From the NCBI GenBank assembly GCA_019415505.1, contig DXZC01000026.1:1-19191 (forward strand): a stretch of 19,191 nt of DNA, written 5' to 3'. The stretch is from Peptococcaceae bacterium (GTDB taxonomy: Bacteria; Bacillota; Dehalobacteriia; UBA7702). This document shows, piece by piece, positions 6,096 to 13,668 of the stretch. The notes under the pieces are model-generated. The model searched no databases. It had not been told where the DNA came from and saw only the letters and a list, made by a program, of their open reading frames with translations. The position numbers and the translations under genes are program-made. Positions within the stretch are counted from its first letter, which is position 1. Each line of letters starts with the position of its first letter.

Positions 6096-6181
6096 ATTTT
6101 TGCTCCTTTCAGATTACCGCATACGGCCTTATAATAATTCGCTAAGTTATAATAATTCGCTTAATTGCTGCTATTTCCTGT

Positions 6182-7390
6182 TTAAAGCTTAATTTTATTC
6201 AAGGCCTTATCCAAATCAGCCAAAAGATCCTCCGGTTCTTCCAACCCGGCGGATAAGCGGATTAGGCCATCGGAAATACCGGTGGCTTCCCGTTTTTCCT
6301 GGGGCACATACCAGTGGGTCATAGAGGCCGGATGCTGCACCAAGGTATCGGTGTCCCCTAAGGATACGGCAAGGGTGAGAACGTCAAGGTTTTCCATTAC
6401 CGTAACGCCGCCTTCATAACCGCCCTTAACTTCAAAGGCCAAATTGCCGCCAAAGCCATTGCGCATTTGCCTTTTAGCTATTTCATGCTGGGGATGACTA
6501 GCCAAACCAGGGTAAAAGACCTTTGCCACCATGGGGTGGCCGGCCAGAAACTCCGCGATTTTCATGGCGTTATCCGAGTGGCGCTGCACCCGCAAGCCCA
6601 AGGTTTTTAAACCCCGCATAAAGATATAAGCGTTAAAGGGGGAAGCGCAGGTACCGATATTCTTGAGGCCATCTTCCCGAACCTGGAACACCAAATCCTT
6701 TTTACCGACCAAAACGCCGCCCATGGCGTCGCCATGGCCGCCAATATATTTTGTGGCCGCATGAATCACCACATCAATACCCAGCTCTATTGGTTTACAA
6801 ATATAGGGGGTTTGGAAAGTTGAGTCCACAGAAGTCATAACGCCATGTTTTTTGCCGATAGCGGCAATAGCGGCAATATCCACCACCTTCATCGTGGGAT
6901 TGCAAGGGGTTTCAAAATGGAGCAGCTTGGTGTTGGGTTTTATAGCTTTTTCCACAGCCTCCAAATCACAAAAATCCACAATGCTGGTTTCCACGCCAAA
7001 CTTCGGCAGCAAAGTGTTGAATATATAGGAAGTGGCGGAATAAGTGGTATTATCGCACAGCACATGATCCCCTTGCTGCAAAACTGTCAAGACAAAGGTG
7101 GCAATAGCCCCCACGCCGCTGGAAAATACACAGGCGCTCTCGCCGCCTTCCAGAAGAGCAAAGGTGCGCTCGAACAATTCCCAGGTGGGGTTTGAGATGC
7201 GGCTGTAGCAATGGCCCAGGTCTGAACTATAACAACGGTCCGCCCCGTCCTTAACAGATTCAAAGCGGTAGGAATTGCTGGTATAAATAGGTACGTTTAA
7301 AGCGCCGCACAGCTCATCGTACCACTTGCCGCCGCGCATGGCTTTAGTAGCAAAGCCTAAAGCCTCGGGATCGATATCACGAAAAGACAT
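6182..7390 (-). CDS. Trans-sulfuration family PLP enzyme (methionine gamma-lyase / cystathionine gamma-lyase-like)
   Basis: A 402-residue fold-type I PLP enzyme of the Cys/Met metabolism family. K214 in AATKYIGGHGD is the Schiff-base lysine. D189 in VDSTF binds the pyridine nitrogen, Y62 and R64 in YSRISNPT reach the phosphate of the neighbouring subunit, and R378 in LIRLSAG binds the substrate carboxylate. The family's catalytic tyrosine is Y117. The next residues are S118-A119 where methionine gamma-lyase has G-C, so the cysteine typical of methionine gamma-lyases is absent. That leaves gamma-lyase, gamma-synthase or O-acylhomoserine sulfhydrylase activities open. Second gene of the operon, 22 bp after the MttB-like gene, with GGAGGA before the ATG. 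Sulfur or selenium amino acid chemistry is likely; the substrate is unknown. Confidence 0.85.
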   Translation of the reverse strand: MSFRDIDPEALGFATKAMRGGKWYDELCGALNVPIYTSNSYRFESVKDGADRCYSSDLGHCYSRISNPTWELFERTFALLEGGESACVFSSGVGAIATFVLTVLQQGDHVLCDNTTYSATSYIFNTLLPKFGVETSIVDFCDLEAVEKAIKPNTKLLHFETPCNPTMKVVDIAAIAAIGKKHGVMTSVDSTFQTPYICKPIELGIDVVIHAATKYIGGHGDAMGGVLVGKKDLVFQVREDGLKNIGTCASPFNAYIFMRGLKTLGLRVQRHSDNAMKIAEFLAGHPMVAKVFYPGLASHPQHEIAKRQMRNGFGGNLAFEVKGGYEGGVTVMENLDVLTLAVSLGDTDTLVQHPASMTHWYVPQEKREATGISDGLIRLSAGLEEPEDLLADLDKALNKIKL

Positions 7391-7412
7391 GGTTGTCCTC
7401 CAAGTTTTTTAT

Positions 7413-8864
7413 TTATTTGTAACGGGCCTCAATATTGGCTAAAATTTTATCTATGGCAGCATCAACCTCAGCAGGCAGGGCCTTAGGCTGATAGTTCTCA
7501 ATAACGTCCTTAACCCGTTCCTTAACACGCTGCCCCAAGGTCTGCCTGCCGTCTGAGGCCCATTTATCGTAGAGGTTGCGGTCAAAAATATCAGGCTGCC
7601 AGTTTTCGTTAAAGTGCTGGAAGGTATGTTCATCACCTAAGAAATGCTTGCCAGGTCCCACCCGCTTAATGGCCTCAAGGGCCAAGGTTTCCCGGTTGAC
7701 TATAACGCCGTCAAATACCCGGCGGAGCTGGGAGACTACCTCATTGCACATTACCAAAAGGTCAAAGGAAAAGGCCAGACCAAATTCTAAATAACCTAAG
7801 TCATGGTTGATGTTGGTACCGTTGAGACCGGAATGCCAAATATAAGTAGCAGCGTCGTTCATGGCCTGTTCGTCAGCTACTTTACTGTTGGAGCAACCGG
7901 CAAAGCCCCAGGTGGGCAAGGAGTACATATCACGGCCCATTTCCGTCAAGGCGCCTTGGGTCATCATAGCTTCCGGCGAGGTATAGGTAGGCTGCATGGA
8001 AACCATATCAGTGTTGGACATACCGCCGCCAAAGACAAAGGGAGCGCCGGGATTTTTGAGCTGATGAATTACCAGGCCCATGAGATTTTCCGCCGTTGCC
8101 AAGCAGACAGCGCCGGCTAAGGTTATGGGGCCAGTGGAGCCGCTCATCATACCGCAAGCGTAGTTAGTGGGCAGACGGTGTTCCGACATATACAGGAGCT
8201 TTTCCAAGGCTTCCTCAGTATTGACCAAGGGAGAGGTTGGTTCATCGTACAACACAAATAAAGGTTTGCGGGAAAGCTCGTCCATGCCGCCGCGCACCGC
8301 CGCGGCAATTTGGCAAACATCATCCAGGCACTGGGCGTTTTCCGCGATTATTACTTGGGGCTTCACCGTGTTGCGAATCATAATAGCATACTGTTGTTGG
8401 TAATGGGTTTTGGGATTTAATTCGTCCACTAAGCCCATAGACATAGTGAAATCCACAGCAGGCAGGCTATCCACCAAGCGCACCGCGTTAACAACGTCCT
8501 CAGTTTTCCATTTCCGGCGTTCCCCGGTAAAGGTATCTACGATATTAGGGCAATCGGAACCTGTGCCAAAATAGGCGTTGCGGCCCTGCAAAAGCATGGC
8601 CGGCTCGCCGTCCCGATTATAGAGCATAATAGTGGACGGCGCTTGCCGTAAGGCCCATTCCACCAAGGAGGGCTGTAGACAGACATGATAACCATCCACA
8701 TAGGCGCCAGCCTTTTTCAGCAACTCCAAAGCTTCCTCATGGTGAACGTCAAAGCCAACGTCCTGCAAAATTTCTAAAGCGCCGCTGTGGATATCAGCTC
8801 TTTTTTCTGCATCTAAATAAGTGATTCCCCCAGCAAGATTTGCTTTAGCATCATAAATTTTCAT
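7413..8864 (-). CDS. MttB-superfamily (trimethylamine methyltransferase-like) protein, non-pyrrolysine
   Basis: A 483-residue TIM-barrel methyltransferase of the MttB family. Recognisable segments are the N-terminal IHSGALEILQDVGFDVHHEE (25-44), GTGSDCPNIVD, and the mid-protein GMMSGSTGPITLAGAVCLAT. The length fits the family (about 470-500). There is no in-frame amber codon, so it belongs to the non-Pyl branch. Characterised members demethylate quaternary amines such as glycine betaine, proline betaine, carnitine or gamma-butyrobetaine and pass the methyl group to a corrinoid protein. No cognate corrinoid protein, reactivase or second methyltransferase lies in the window, which is unusual. 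First gene of a three-gene operon with a GAGGAG ribosome binding site. The substrate cannot be read from the sequence. Confidence 0.88.
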   Translation of the reverse strand: MKIYDAKANLAGGITYLDAEKRADIHSGALEILQDVGFDVHHEEALELLKKAGAYVDGYHVCLQPSLVEWALRQAPSTIMLYNRDGEPAMLLQGRNAYFGTGSDCPNIVDTFTGERRKWKTEDVVNAVRLVDSLPAVDFTMSMGLVDELNPKTHYQQQYAIMIRNTVKPQVIIAENAQCLDDVCQIAAAVRGGMDELSRKPLFVLYDEPTSPLVNTEEALEKLLYMSEHRLPTNYACGMMSGSTGPITLAGAVCLATAENLMGLVIHQLKNPGAPFVFGGGMSNTDMVSMQPTYTSPEAMMTQGALTEMGRDMYSLPTWGFAGCSNSKVADEQAMNDAATYIWHSGLNGTNINHDLGYLEFGLAFSFDLLVMCNEVVSQLRRVFDGVIVNRETLALEAIKRVGPGKHFLGDEHTFQHFNENWQPDIFDRNLYDKWASDGRQTLGQRVKERVKDVIENYQPKALPAEVDAAIDKILANIEARYK

Positions 8865-8923
8865 GATACACTCCTCTTTCCAAACAAATATATTTATTTA
8901 ATAAACATACATTTAATCAACTC

Positions 8924-8952
8924 ATTTTACAATAAATTACCCGCCGTTACAA
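8924..8952 (-). promoter_or_regulatory. Candidate promoter of the MttB-like operon
   Basis: On the minus strand TTGTAA (8952-8947), 17 bp, TAAAAT (8929-8924), about 60 bp before the ATG. Two of the six bases in the -35 box depart from consensus. Confidence 0.5.
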
Positions 8953-8968
8953 TATATAATTTAAAAAA

Positions 8969-8997
8969 AATTGGGAATTAAATCAGATAATTGGGAA
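8969..8997. repeat. AATTGGGAA direct repeat upstream of the MttB-like promoter
   Basis: AATTGGGAA occurs at 8969-8977 and 8989-8997, 20 bp apart, about two helical turns. The copies lie just beyond the candidate -35 box, where an activator would bind. The rest of 9000-9360 has no gene. It contains small hairpins, the clearest being TTGGCAG/CTGCCAA at 9182-9198 and CCTCTT/AAGAGG at 9034-9047. Confidence 0.4.
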
Positions 8998-9364
8998 GGG
9001 GGACTCTCCAGTAGTATGCCAAGGGAGATAAAGCCTCTTTTAAGAGGTATTTAGCCAAAACTGGAATAAGTGAGAAACAGCGACAAAATATGCGCCTAAG
9101 CCTGATACGCCAATTAACAAAACTCATCAAGTCCATTGATTATCTACATAGAATAAATATTATAATATACCAAAATTAAAATTGGCAGGAACTGCCAAAC
9201 CAGATTAAGCCTTAGGCCAATTATTGCAAGAATAAATACCGGCAAACCTCTTGGCTGCAAAAATAGCCTGCAACCTTAAATTGTACCGTCATAAAGCCCA
9301 AGCAACAGCTTTGTTACCGACCCAAGCCGTCAGGAAAAAATTTAAGTCATTACCAGCAGAAGGA

Positions 9365-9393
9365 TTGAAAAAAATCGGGAAAAATAGTATAAT
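9365..9393 (+). promoter_or_regulatory. Promoter of the T-box/iorAB-paaK transcript
   Basis: TTGAAA (9365-9370), 17 bp, TATAAT (9388-9393). The predicted start near 9400 is exactly where the T-box leader begins. Confidence 0.82.
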
Positions 9394-9399
9394 AGAAAA

Positions 9400-9649
9400 A
9401 ATCTATGAGGAAGAAGGACTTCAGGGTAGGGTCTAAAGCGAGCCAAGAACGGTGGAAGTTGGCAGATACCCCCTGAAAGATGGGCTTCTGAGAGCAAAGC
9501 GAACGGGTTGACCAAGTAGCGGCGCCGCGGCATCAGCGTTAAAGGATGAGAGGGAGCTGCTGTTTTAGCCTATTTTTGGCAATACAACAGCTAATCAAGG
9601 TGGTACCGCAGAAAATAATCTGTCCTTGGCTTGAGCCAGGGGCTTTTTT
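9400..9649 (+). promoter_or_regulatory. T-box leader (tRNA-sensing riboswitch) controlling iorAB-paaK
   Basis: The T-box core AAGGTGGTACCGC lies at 9597-9609. Stem I is recognisable: AGCGAGCC with the GGTGGAAG loop at 9437-9459. TTCAGGG pairs with CCCTGAA (9471-9477), and AGAAG pairs with CTTCT (9485-9489) around the specifier loop, followed by the usual TGAGAG. Stem III arms are GCTGTT/AACAGC. The leader reads the charging state of one tRNA: uncharged tRNA stabilises the antiterminator and turns the operon on. The codon in the specifier loop (about 9475-9484) is not certain. UGG (9481-9483, Trp) fits the spacing best; AUG (9480-9482) and AGA are alternatives. The variable base after UGG in the T-box is U, which by itself predicts a tRNA with A73. 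Confidence 0.92.
9622..9649 (+). terminator. T-box attenuator terminator
   Basis: GTCCTTGGCT (9622-9631) pairs with AGCCAGGGGC (9634-9643), including G-U pairs, followed by six T. Its 5' region overlaps the antiterminator partner, as expected for T-box leaders. Confidence 0.9.
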
Positions 9650-9675
9650 ATGATTTAAATTTAGGAGGGAAAATT

Positions 9676-11478
9676 GTGGCGGAAAAATTTTTAATGGGTA
9701 ACGAAGCCATGGCTTGGTCCGCTATACATAGCGGCGTTAGCTTTGTTTCAGGCTACCCTGGTACGCCCTCAACGGAAATACTGGAAACTATAGCTAAGAA
9801 TAATGACAACTCCATCCATGTGGAATGGTCTGTTAACGAAAAGGCAGCGCTGGAAGCCGCGGCGGGAGCAGCTTACACCGGCGCCCGCTCCTTAGTAACA
9901 ATGAAGCAGGTGGGGCTCAACGTGGCCTCCGACCCACTGATGAGCCTAGCCTATATTGGCGTAAAGGGCGGTATGGTTATTGTGGTAGCCGACGATCCCG
10001 GTCCCATATCCTCCCAAACGGAGCAGGATACCAGGTTATTTGGCAACTTTGCCAAGGTGCCGGTTTTTGACCCCGCCTCCCCGGAGGAAGCTTACGAAAT
10101 GATGGCGCGAGCCTTTGCCTATTCGGAAAAATACCAGACCCCGGTGATTTTGCGCCCCACCACCAGGGTTTGCCACGGCTGCGCCAACGTAAAATTAACG
10201 GATAACCCCCTACCTCCCCCCCATGGTAACTTTATTAAGGATGATAAATGGGTGATTTTCCCCCGGCTGGCCCAAGCTAACCATAAAAAAATTTGGCGGA
10301 GAACGCCGTTAATTGCCGGGGATTTCAGCCGCGGCGGCCTCAATAAAATAGAGGGACAAGGGAAAAAAGCGGTGGCAACTGGTGGGGTCAGCTACAGTTA
10401 CACCCAAGAAGCCCTAAAAATCCTCAATACTCAAACGGCTATTTTGAAAATAGGCACACCTTACCCCTTCCCTGAGGAGCAGGCGGTAGCTTTTTTAAAC
10501 CAGGTAGACGAGGTGCTGGTAATTGAGGAGCTGGAACCGGTAATTGAACGGGAATTAATCTACCTTTGCGGTAAGCACCATATAAACATCACCATCAAGG
10601 GTAAAATTGACGGCTCTATACAGTGCGCCGGCGAAAATACGGTGGCCAGCGTTACCGAGGCTCTCAGCCAATATTTAGGCGTTACAGCCCCAACCCCGAC
10701 CCAGTGGCCAGCGCCGCCGGACTTGGCAGTTAGACCACCGGTACTATGCGCAGGCTGTCCCCACCGGGCCTCCTTCTATGCTGTTAAACAGGCTATGAAA
10801 GGAAAAAAGGCGGTATTTTCCGGTGATATAGGCTGCTATACCCTGGGCAATGCCGCCCCACTCAACATGGTGGATACTTGCCTCTGTATGGGAGCAGGCA
10901 TCACTATTGCCCAAGGTATGCACCAGGCTGAATCCGACGCGGTTAACTTCGCCTTTGTGGGGGATTCCACCTTTTTCCACACGGGTTTAGCCGGAGTGGT
11001 CAACGCGGTTTATAACGAACACGATATTGTGATAATCGTTTTAGACAATGCCACCACAGCGATGACGGGGCATCAGCCCCACCCCGGCACCGGCAAAACC
11101 GCGCGGGGGGAAATTTCCGCCAAAATCGATATTAAAGAAACTCTCACAGCCCTCGGCGTTAAGGAAGTAAGCACAGTCAATCCTTTAGATACTGAAAGCG
11201 CCGTGGCAGCAGTCAGTAAGGCGGCGGCTTACAAGGGTCCGTCCGCCGTAATTTTCCAGGCTCCCTGCATCGCTGTGACTCCTGCCGCCCAGCCCTACCA
11301 AGTAAATCCGGAAAAGTGCAGCGGCTGTAAAAAATGTATTAAGAGCCTAGGGTGCCCAGCCATAGTCTCTCAAGCTAAAAAAGCCACCATAGACCACTTA
11401 ACCTGTTACGGCTGCGGTCTCTGCGCCAATGTCTGTCCAGAGCAGGCCATAGAACAAGGGAAAGGGAGTGACAGATAA
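9676..11478 (+). CDS. iorA: Indolepyruvate:ferredoxin oxidoreductase, alpha subunit
   Basis: Thiamine-diphosphate, iron-sulfur enzyme that interconverts aryl-2-oxoacids (indolepyruvate, phenylpyruvate, hydroxyphenylpyruvate) and aryl-acetyl-CoA plus CO2, using ferredoxin. From GTG at 9676 it is 600 residues. Residues 8-31 hold the N-terminal GNEAMAW...GYPGTPSTE segment. The TPP-binding part has CAGCPHR (358-364), GDIGCYTLG (383-391) and GDSTFFHTG (429-437) with N458. The C-terminus has two 4Fe-4S sites: C548, C551, C554, C560 and C577, C580, C583, C587. GTG was chosen because GGAGGG precedes it by 6 nt; the longer in-frame ORF starts inside the T-box terminator and cannot be right. First gene of the T-box operon; its TAA overlaps iorB by one base. 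Confidence 0.95.
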   Translation: MAEKFLMGNEAMAWSAIHSGVSFVSGYPGTPSTEILETIAKNNDNSIHVEWSVNEKAALEAAAGAAYTGARSLVTMKQVGLNVASDPLMSLAYIGVKGGMVIVVADDPGPISSQTEQDTRLFGNFAKVPVFDPASPEEAYEMMARAFAYSEKYQTPVILRPTTRVCHGCANVKLTDNPLPPPHGNFIKDDKWVIFPRLAQANHKKIWRRTPLIAGDFSRGGLNKIEGQGKKAVATGGVSYSYTQEALKILNTQTAILKIGTPYPFPEEQAVAFLNQVDEVLVIEELEPVIERELIYLCGKHHINITIKGKIDGSIQCAGENTVASVTEALSQYLGVTAPTPTQWPAPPDLAVRPPVLCAGCPHRASFYAVKQAMKGKKAVFSGDIGCYTLGNAAPLNMVDTCLCMGAGITIAQGMHQAESDAVNFAFVGDSTFFHTGLAGVVNAVYNEHDIVIIVLDNATTAMTGHQPHPGTGKTARGEISAKIDIKETLTALGVKEVSTVNPLDTESAVAAVSKAAAYKGPSAVIFQAPCIAVTPAAQPYQVNPEKCSGCKKCIKSLGCPAIVSQAKKATIDHLTCYGCGLCANVCPEQAIEQGKGSDR

Positions 11479-12059
11479 TGGATTGTATTTTAGCGGGAGT
11501 TGGCGGCCAAGGCACGGTACTGGCCTCTAAGGTCATAGCCAGCGTTGCTATGGAAAATGGCTGGCAGGTACGGACCGCTGAAACCATCGGCATGGCTCAA
11601 AGGGGCGGCTCGGTGGTGAGCCATGTACGCATTGGCCGCAATATTGCCAGCCCCCTGATACCACCAGGTAAGGCCGATGTGATTATCGGCTTTGAACCCG
11701 GCGAGGCTGTGCGCTGCCTCAATTATTTAAGGCATGGCGGCGCCGTGGTGACAAGCACTATGGCGGTAGCCCCTGTTTCAGCCTCCCTAGGCGGCGCCTC
11801 CTACAACGGCGCGGCAATGTTAACTTATTTACGGGAAAACGTAAAAAACCTAATTACTGTGGACGGTGAAGGGGTCTGCGCCGCGGCGGGAACGGCCAAG
11901 GTTCTCAATATGGCCCTTTTGGGAGCAGCTATTGGCGCCAACGCCTTGGATATCAAGGCGGAGCATATCCTTAAAGCCCTAGAAACCAGTGTGAAACCGC
12001 AATTTATTGCCATGAATATCGAGGCCTTTAATAGAGGCTTAGCCGCAGCAGGAAAGTGA
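11478..12059 (+). CDS. iorB: Indolepyruvate:ferredoxin oxidoreductase, beta subunit
   Basis: The small subunit of IorAB, 193 residues, the gamma-type domain of 2-oxoacid:ferredoxin oxidoreductases. The N-terminal GVGGQGTVLASKVIA (7-21) is the typical glycine-rich signature, followed by ETIGMAQRGGSVVSHVRIG (35-53). Its ATG overlaps the iorA stop as TAATG, so the two subunits are translationally coupled, as expected for a 1:1 complex. The protein acts in the cytoplasm with IorA and ferredoxin. Confidence 0.95.
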   Translation: MDCILAGVGGQGTVLASKVIASVAMENGWQVRTAETIGMAQRGGSVVSHVRIGRNIASPLIPPGKADVIIGFEPGEAVRCLNYLRHGGAVVTSTMAVAPVSASLGGASYNGAAMLTYLRENVKNLITVDGEGVCAAAGTAKVLNMALLGAAIGANALDIKAEHILKALETSVKPQFIAMNIEAFNRGLAAAGK

Positions 12060-12073
12060 GATAAGAAAAACTG

Positions 12074-13300
12074 ATGAAAGAAACGCAATTTGCCCAAATT
12101 TGCCAAGTAATTACCAACGCCCTGGAGCATAGCGCCTTTTACCAAAAAAAGTTTGCCCATATTGCGCCGGGGGATATTAAAACGCCGGCTGATTTTAAAA
12201 AACTGCCTTTCACCGATAAGGGGGACTTACGGGCAGCATATCCCCTAGGTTTACAGGCTGTGCCTGATGAAAAGGTAGTACGCATACATTCCTCCTCCGG
12301 TACCACTGGGTTGCCGGTGATAATACCTTACACCCAAAAAGACGTGGACGATTGGGCCTTAATGTTTAAACGCTGCTATGAGACAGCGGGCCTAACCAAC
12401 CTGGATAGAATCCATATTACCCCGGGTTACGGCCTTTGGACCGCCGGCATTGGTTTTCAAAACGGCGCCGAGCTTTTAGGAGCCATGGCAATACCAATGG
12501 GGCCGGGCAATACGGAAAAACAAATTAAAATGCTGATTGATATGGAGAGTACCGTGCTTTGCGCTACCTCCTCCTATGCCCTGCTCCTGGCTGAGGAGAT
12601 TACCAAGCGGCAAATAAAGGACAAAATATCCTTAAAAAAAGGTGTTATCGGCTCGGAACGCTGGGGTGAGAAAATGCGCCGTCGGATTAGCGCCGAATTA
12701 GGGGTGGAGCTTTACGACATTTACGGCCTTACGGAAATATATGGCCCCGGTATCGCCATTAGCTGCGATTACCAATGTGGTATGCACTATTGGGACGATT
12801 TTCTCTACCTGGAAATAATAGACCCCAAAACCGGGGCGGAGGTGGGGCCGGGGGAAATAGGTGAGCTGGTAATTACCACCCTGCAAAAGGAAGGCGCTCC
12901 GCTGATTCGCTACCGCACCCACGACTTAACCCGGTTCCTGCCGGGGGAATGTCCCTGCGGCCTGGAATACCCTCGCATAGATACGCTAATCGGCCGCACC
13001 GACGATATGGTTAAGGTAAAGGGGGTCAATATTTTCCCCAGCCAAATTGAAGATATGCTCCGGGAGGTGCCGGGGGTCAGCAGCGAGTACCAAGTAATGA
13101 TCGACCACCTCAACGGCAAGGATATCATGACCATATTTTTTGAGATTGAAGCCCAAACAGATAAAAAAACAGTGGAGCACAACGTCAAACGCCATTGCAA
13201 AGAAAAAATCGGCATTTTAGTCGAGCCCAAGGCAGTGGCAATCGGCGAATTGCCCCGCAGCGAAAAAAAATCCACCCGGATATTTGACAACAGATACTAA
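12074..13300 (+). CDS. paaK: Phenylacetate-CoA ligase family protein (arylacetate-CoA ligase)
   Basis: AMP-forming ligase that activates phenylacetate, or in this context perhaps indoleacetate, to the CoA thioester. Motifs in order: the phosphate-binding SSSGTTGLPV (73-82), YGLTE (217-221), YRTHDLT (280-286, ribose-binding D284), the hinge GRTDDMVKVKGVN (307-319) and the C-terminal LPRSEKKSTRIFDNR with the acyl-adenylate lysine at 398 or 399. At 408 residues it is about 20-30 shorter than typical PaaK because the N-terminal helix is short. It starts 14 nt after iorB with only a weak ribosome binding site. Co-transcription with iorAB under the T-box suggests that its product feeds the IorAB reaction. 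The exact aryl substrate is not readable. Confidence 0.9.
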   Translation: MKETQFAQICQVITNALEHSAFYQKKFAHIAPGDIKTPADFKKLPFTDKGDLRAAYPLGLQAVPDEKVVRIHSSSGTTGLPVIIPYTQKDVDDWALMFKRCYETAGLTNLDRIHITPGYGLWTAGIGFQNGAELLGAMAIPMGPGNTEKQIKMLIDMESTVLCATSSYALLLAEEITKRQIKDKISLKKGVIGSERWGEKMRRRISAELGVELYDIYGLTEIYGPGIAISCDYQCGMHYWDDFLYLEIIDPKTGAEVGPGEIGELVITTLQKEGAPLIRYRTHDLTRFLPGECPCGLEYPRIDTLIGRTDDMVKVKGVNIFPSQIEDMLREVPGVSSEYQVMIDHLNGKDIMTIFFEIEAQTDKKTVEHNVKRHCKEKIGILVEPKAVAIGELPRSEKKSTRIFDNRY

Positions 13301-13316
13301 AAGCATAAAAATTATT

Positions 13317-13356
13317 AAACGCCGCTATTCCTCTAACCTGGGGATCAGCGGCGTTT
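13317..13356 (+). terminator. Terminator hairpin after paaK
   Basis: AAACGCCGCT (13317-13326) pairs with AGCGGCGTTT (13347-13356) over a 20-nt loop, 16 bp after the stop codon. The following ATTCTTA is a weak T tract. A further hairpin without a T run, ACCTTGCC/GGCAAGGT, lies at 13500-13525. No gene is visible in 13366-13571. Confidence 0.7.
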
Positions 13357-13572
13357 ATTCTTACAGAAAACTATTGTAAGGGGGTAGCAGATAACTACGC
13401 CTTTTATCGAATATCAAATATATCTAAGCAAAACCGCACTTTAATAGGTTTCCGACCAGTTTTCCAGCCCGCTTTAATGACAAACCCCGCCGCCTAACTA
13501 CCTTGCCTAATTATTGTGGCAAGGTGCGGGAGCAGGGACGAAACAATTTAACCTACCATAACATTATAGTTT

Positions 13573-13614
13573 AATTAAGCCCCCTACCTTGTTAATAAGG
13601 CAGGGGGCTTAATT
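13573..13614. terminator. Bidirectional terminator between paaK and the SLH protein
   Basis: AATTAAGCCCCCTACCTT (13573-13590) pairs with 13597-13614 with one A-C mismatch and a 6-nt loop. AT-rich flanks on both sides suit termination in both directions. It lies about 55 bp after the minus-strand SLH gene stop. Confidence 0.78.
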
Positions 13615-13668
13615 TTACGGCAAATCGTTTTTTTACCTGGCAGAGTTAGTGCTCAAATATTAGCCTGC

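Noticed and set aside
7413..8864. Pyrrolysine-containing MttB
   Set aside because: The frame is continuous with no amber codon, and no pyl genes are present, so it belongs to the non-Pyl branch.
8865..9399. Cobalamin or SAM riboswitch upstream of the MttB-like operon
   Set aside because: I looked for conserved boxes such as GCCACTG-type cobalamin cores and found none on either strand.
9251..9436. 61-codon plus-strand ORF before the T-box
   Set aside because: It spans the promoter and the first part of stem I, has no ribosome binding site and shows no protein-like features.
9631..9675. N-terminal extension of iorA starting at TTG 9631
   Set aside because: It begins inside the T-box terminator and runs through the GGAGGG ribosome binding site; GTG at 9676 gives the normal IorA N-terminus.
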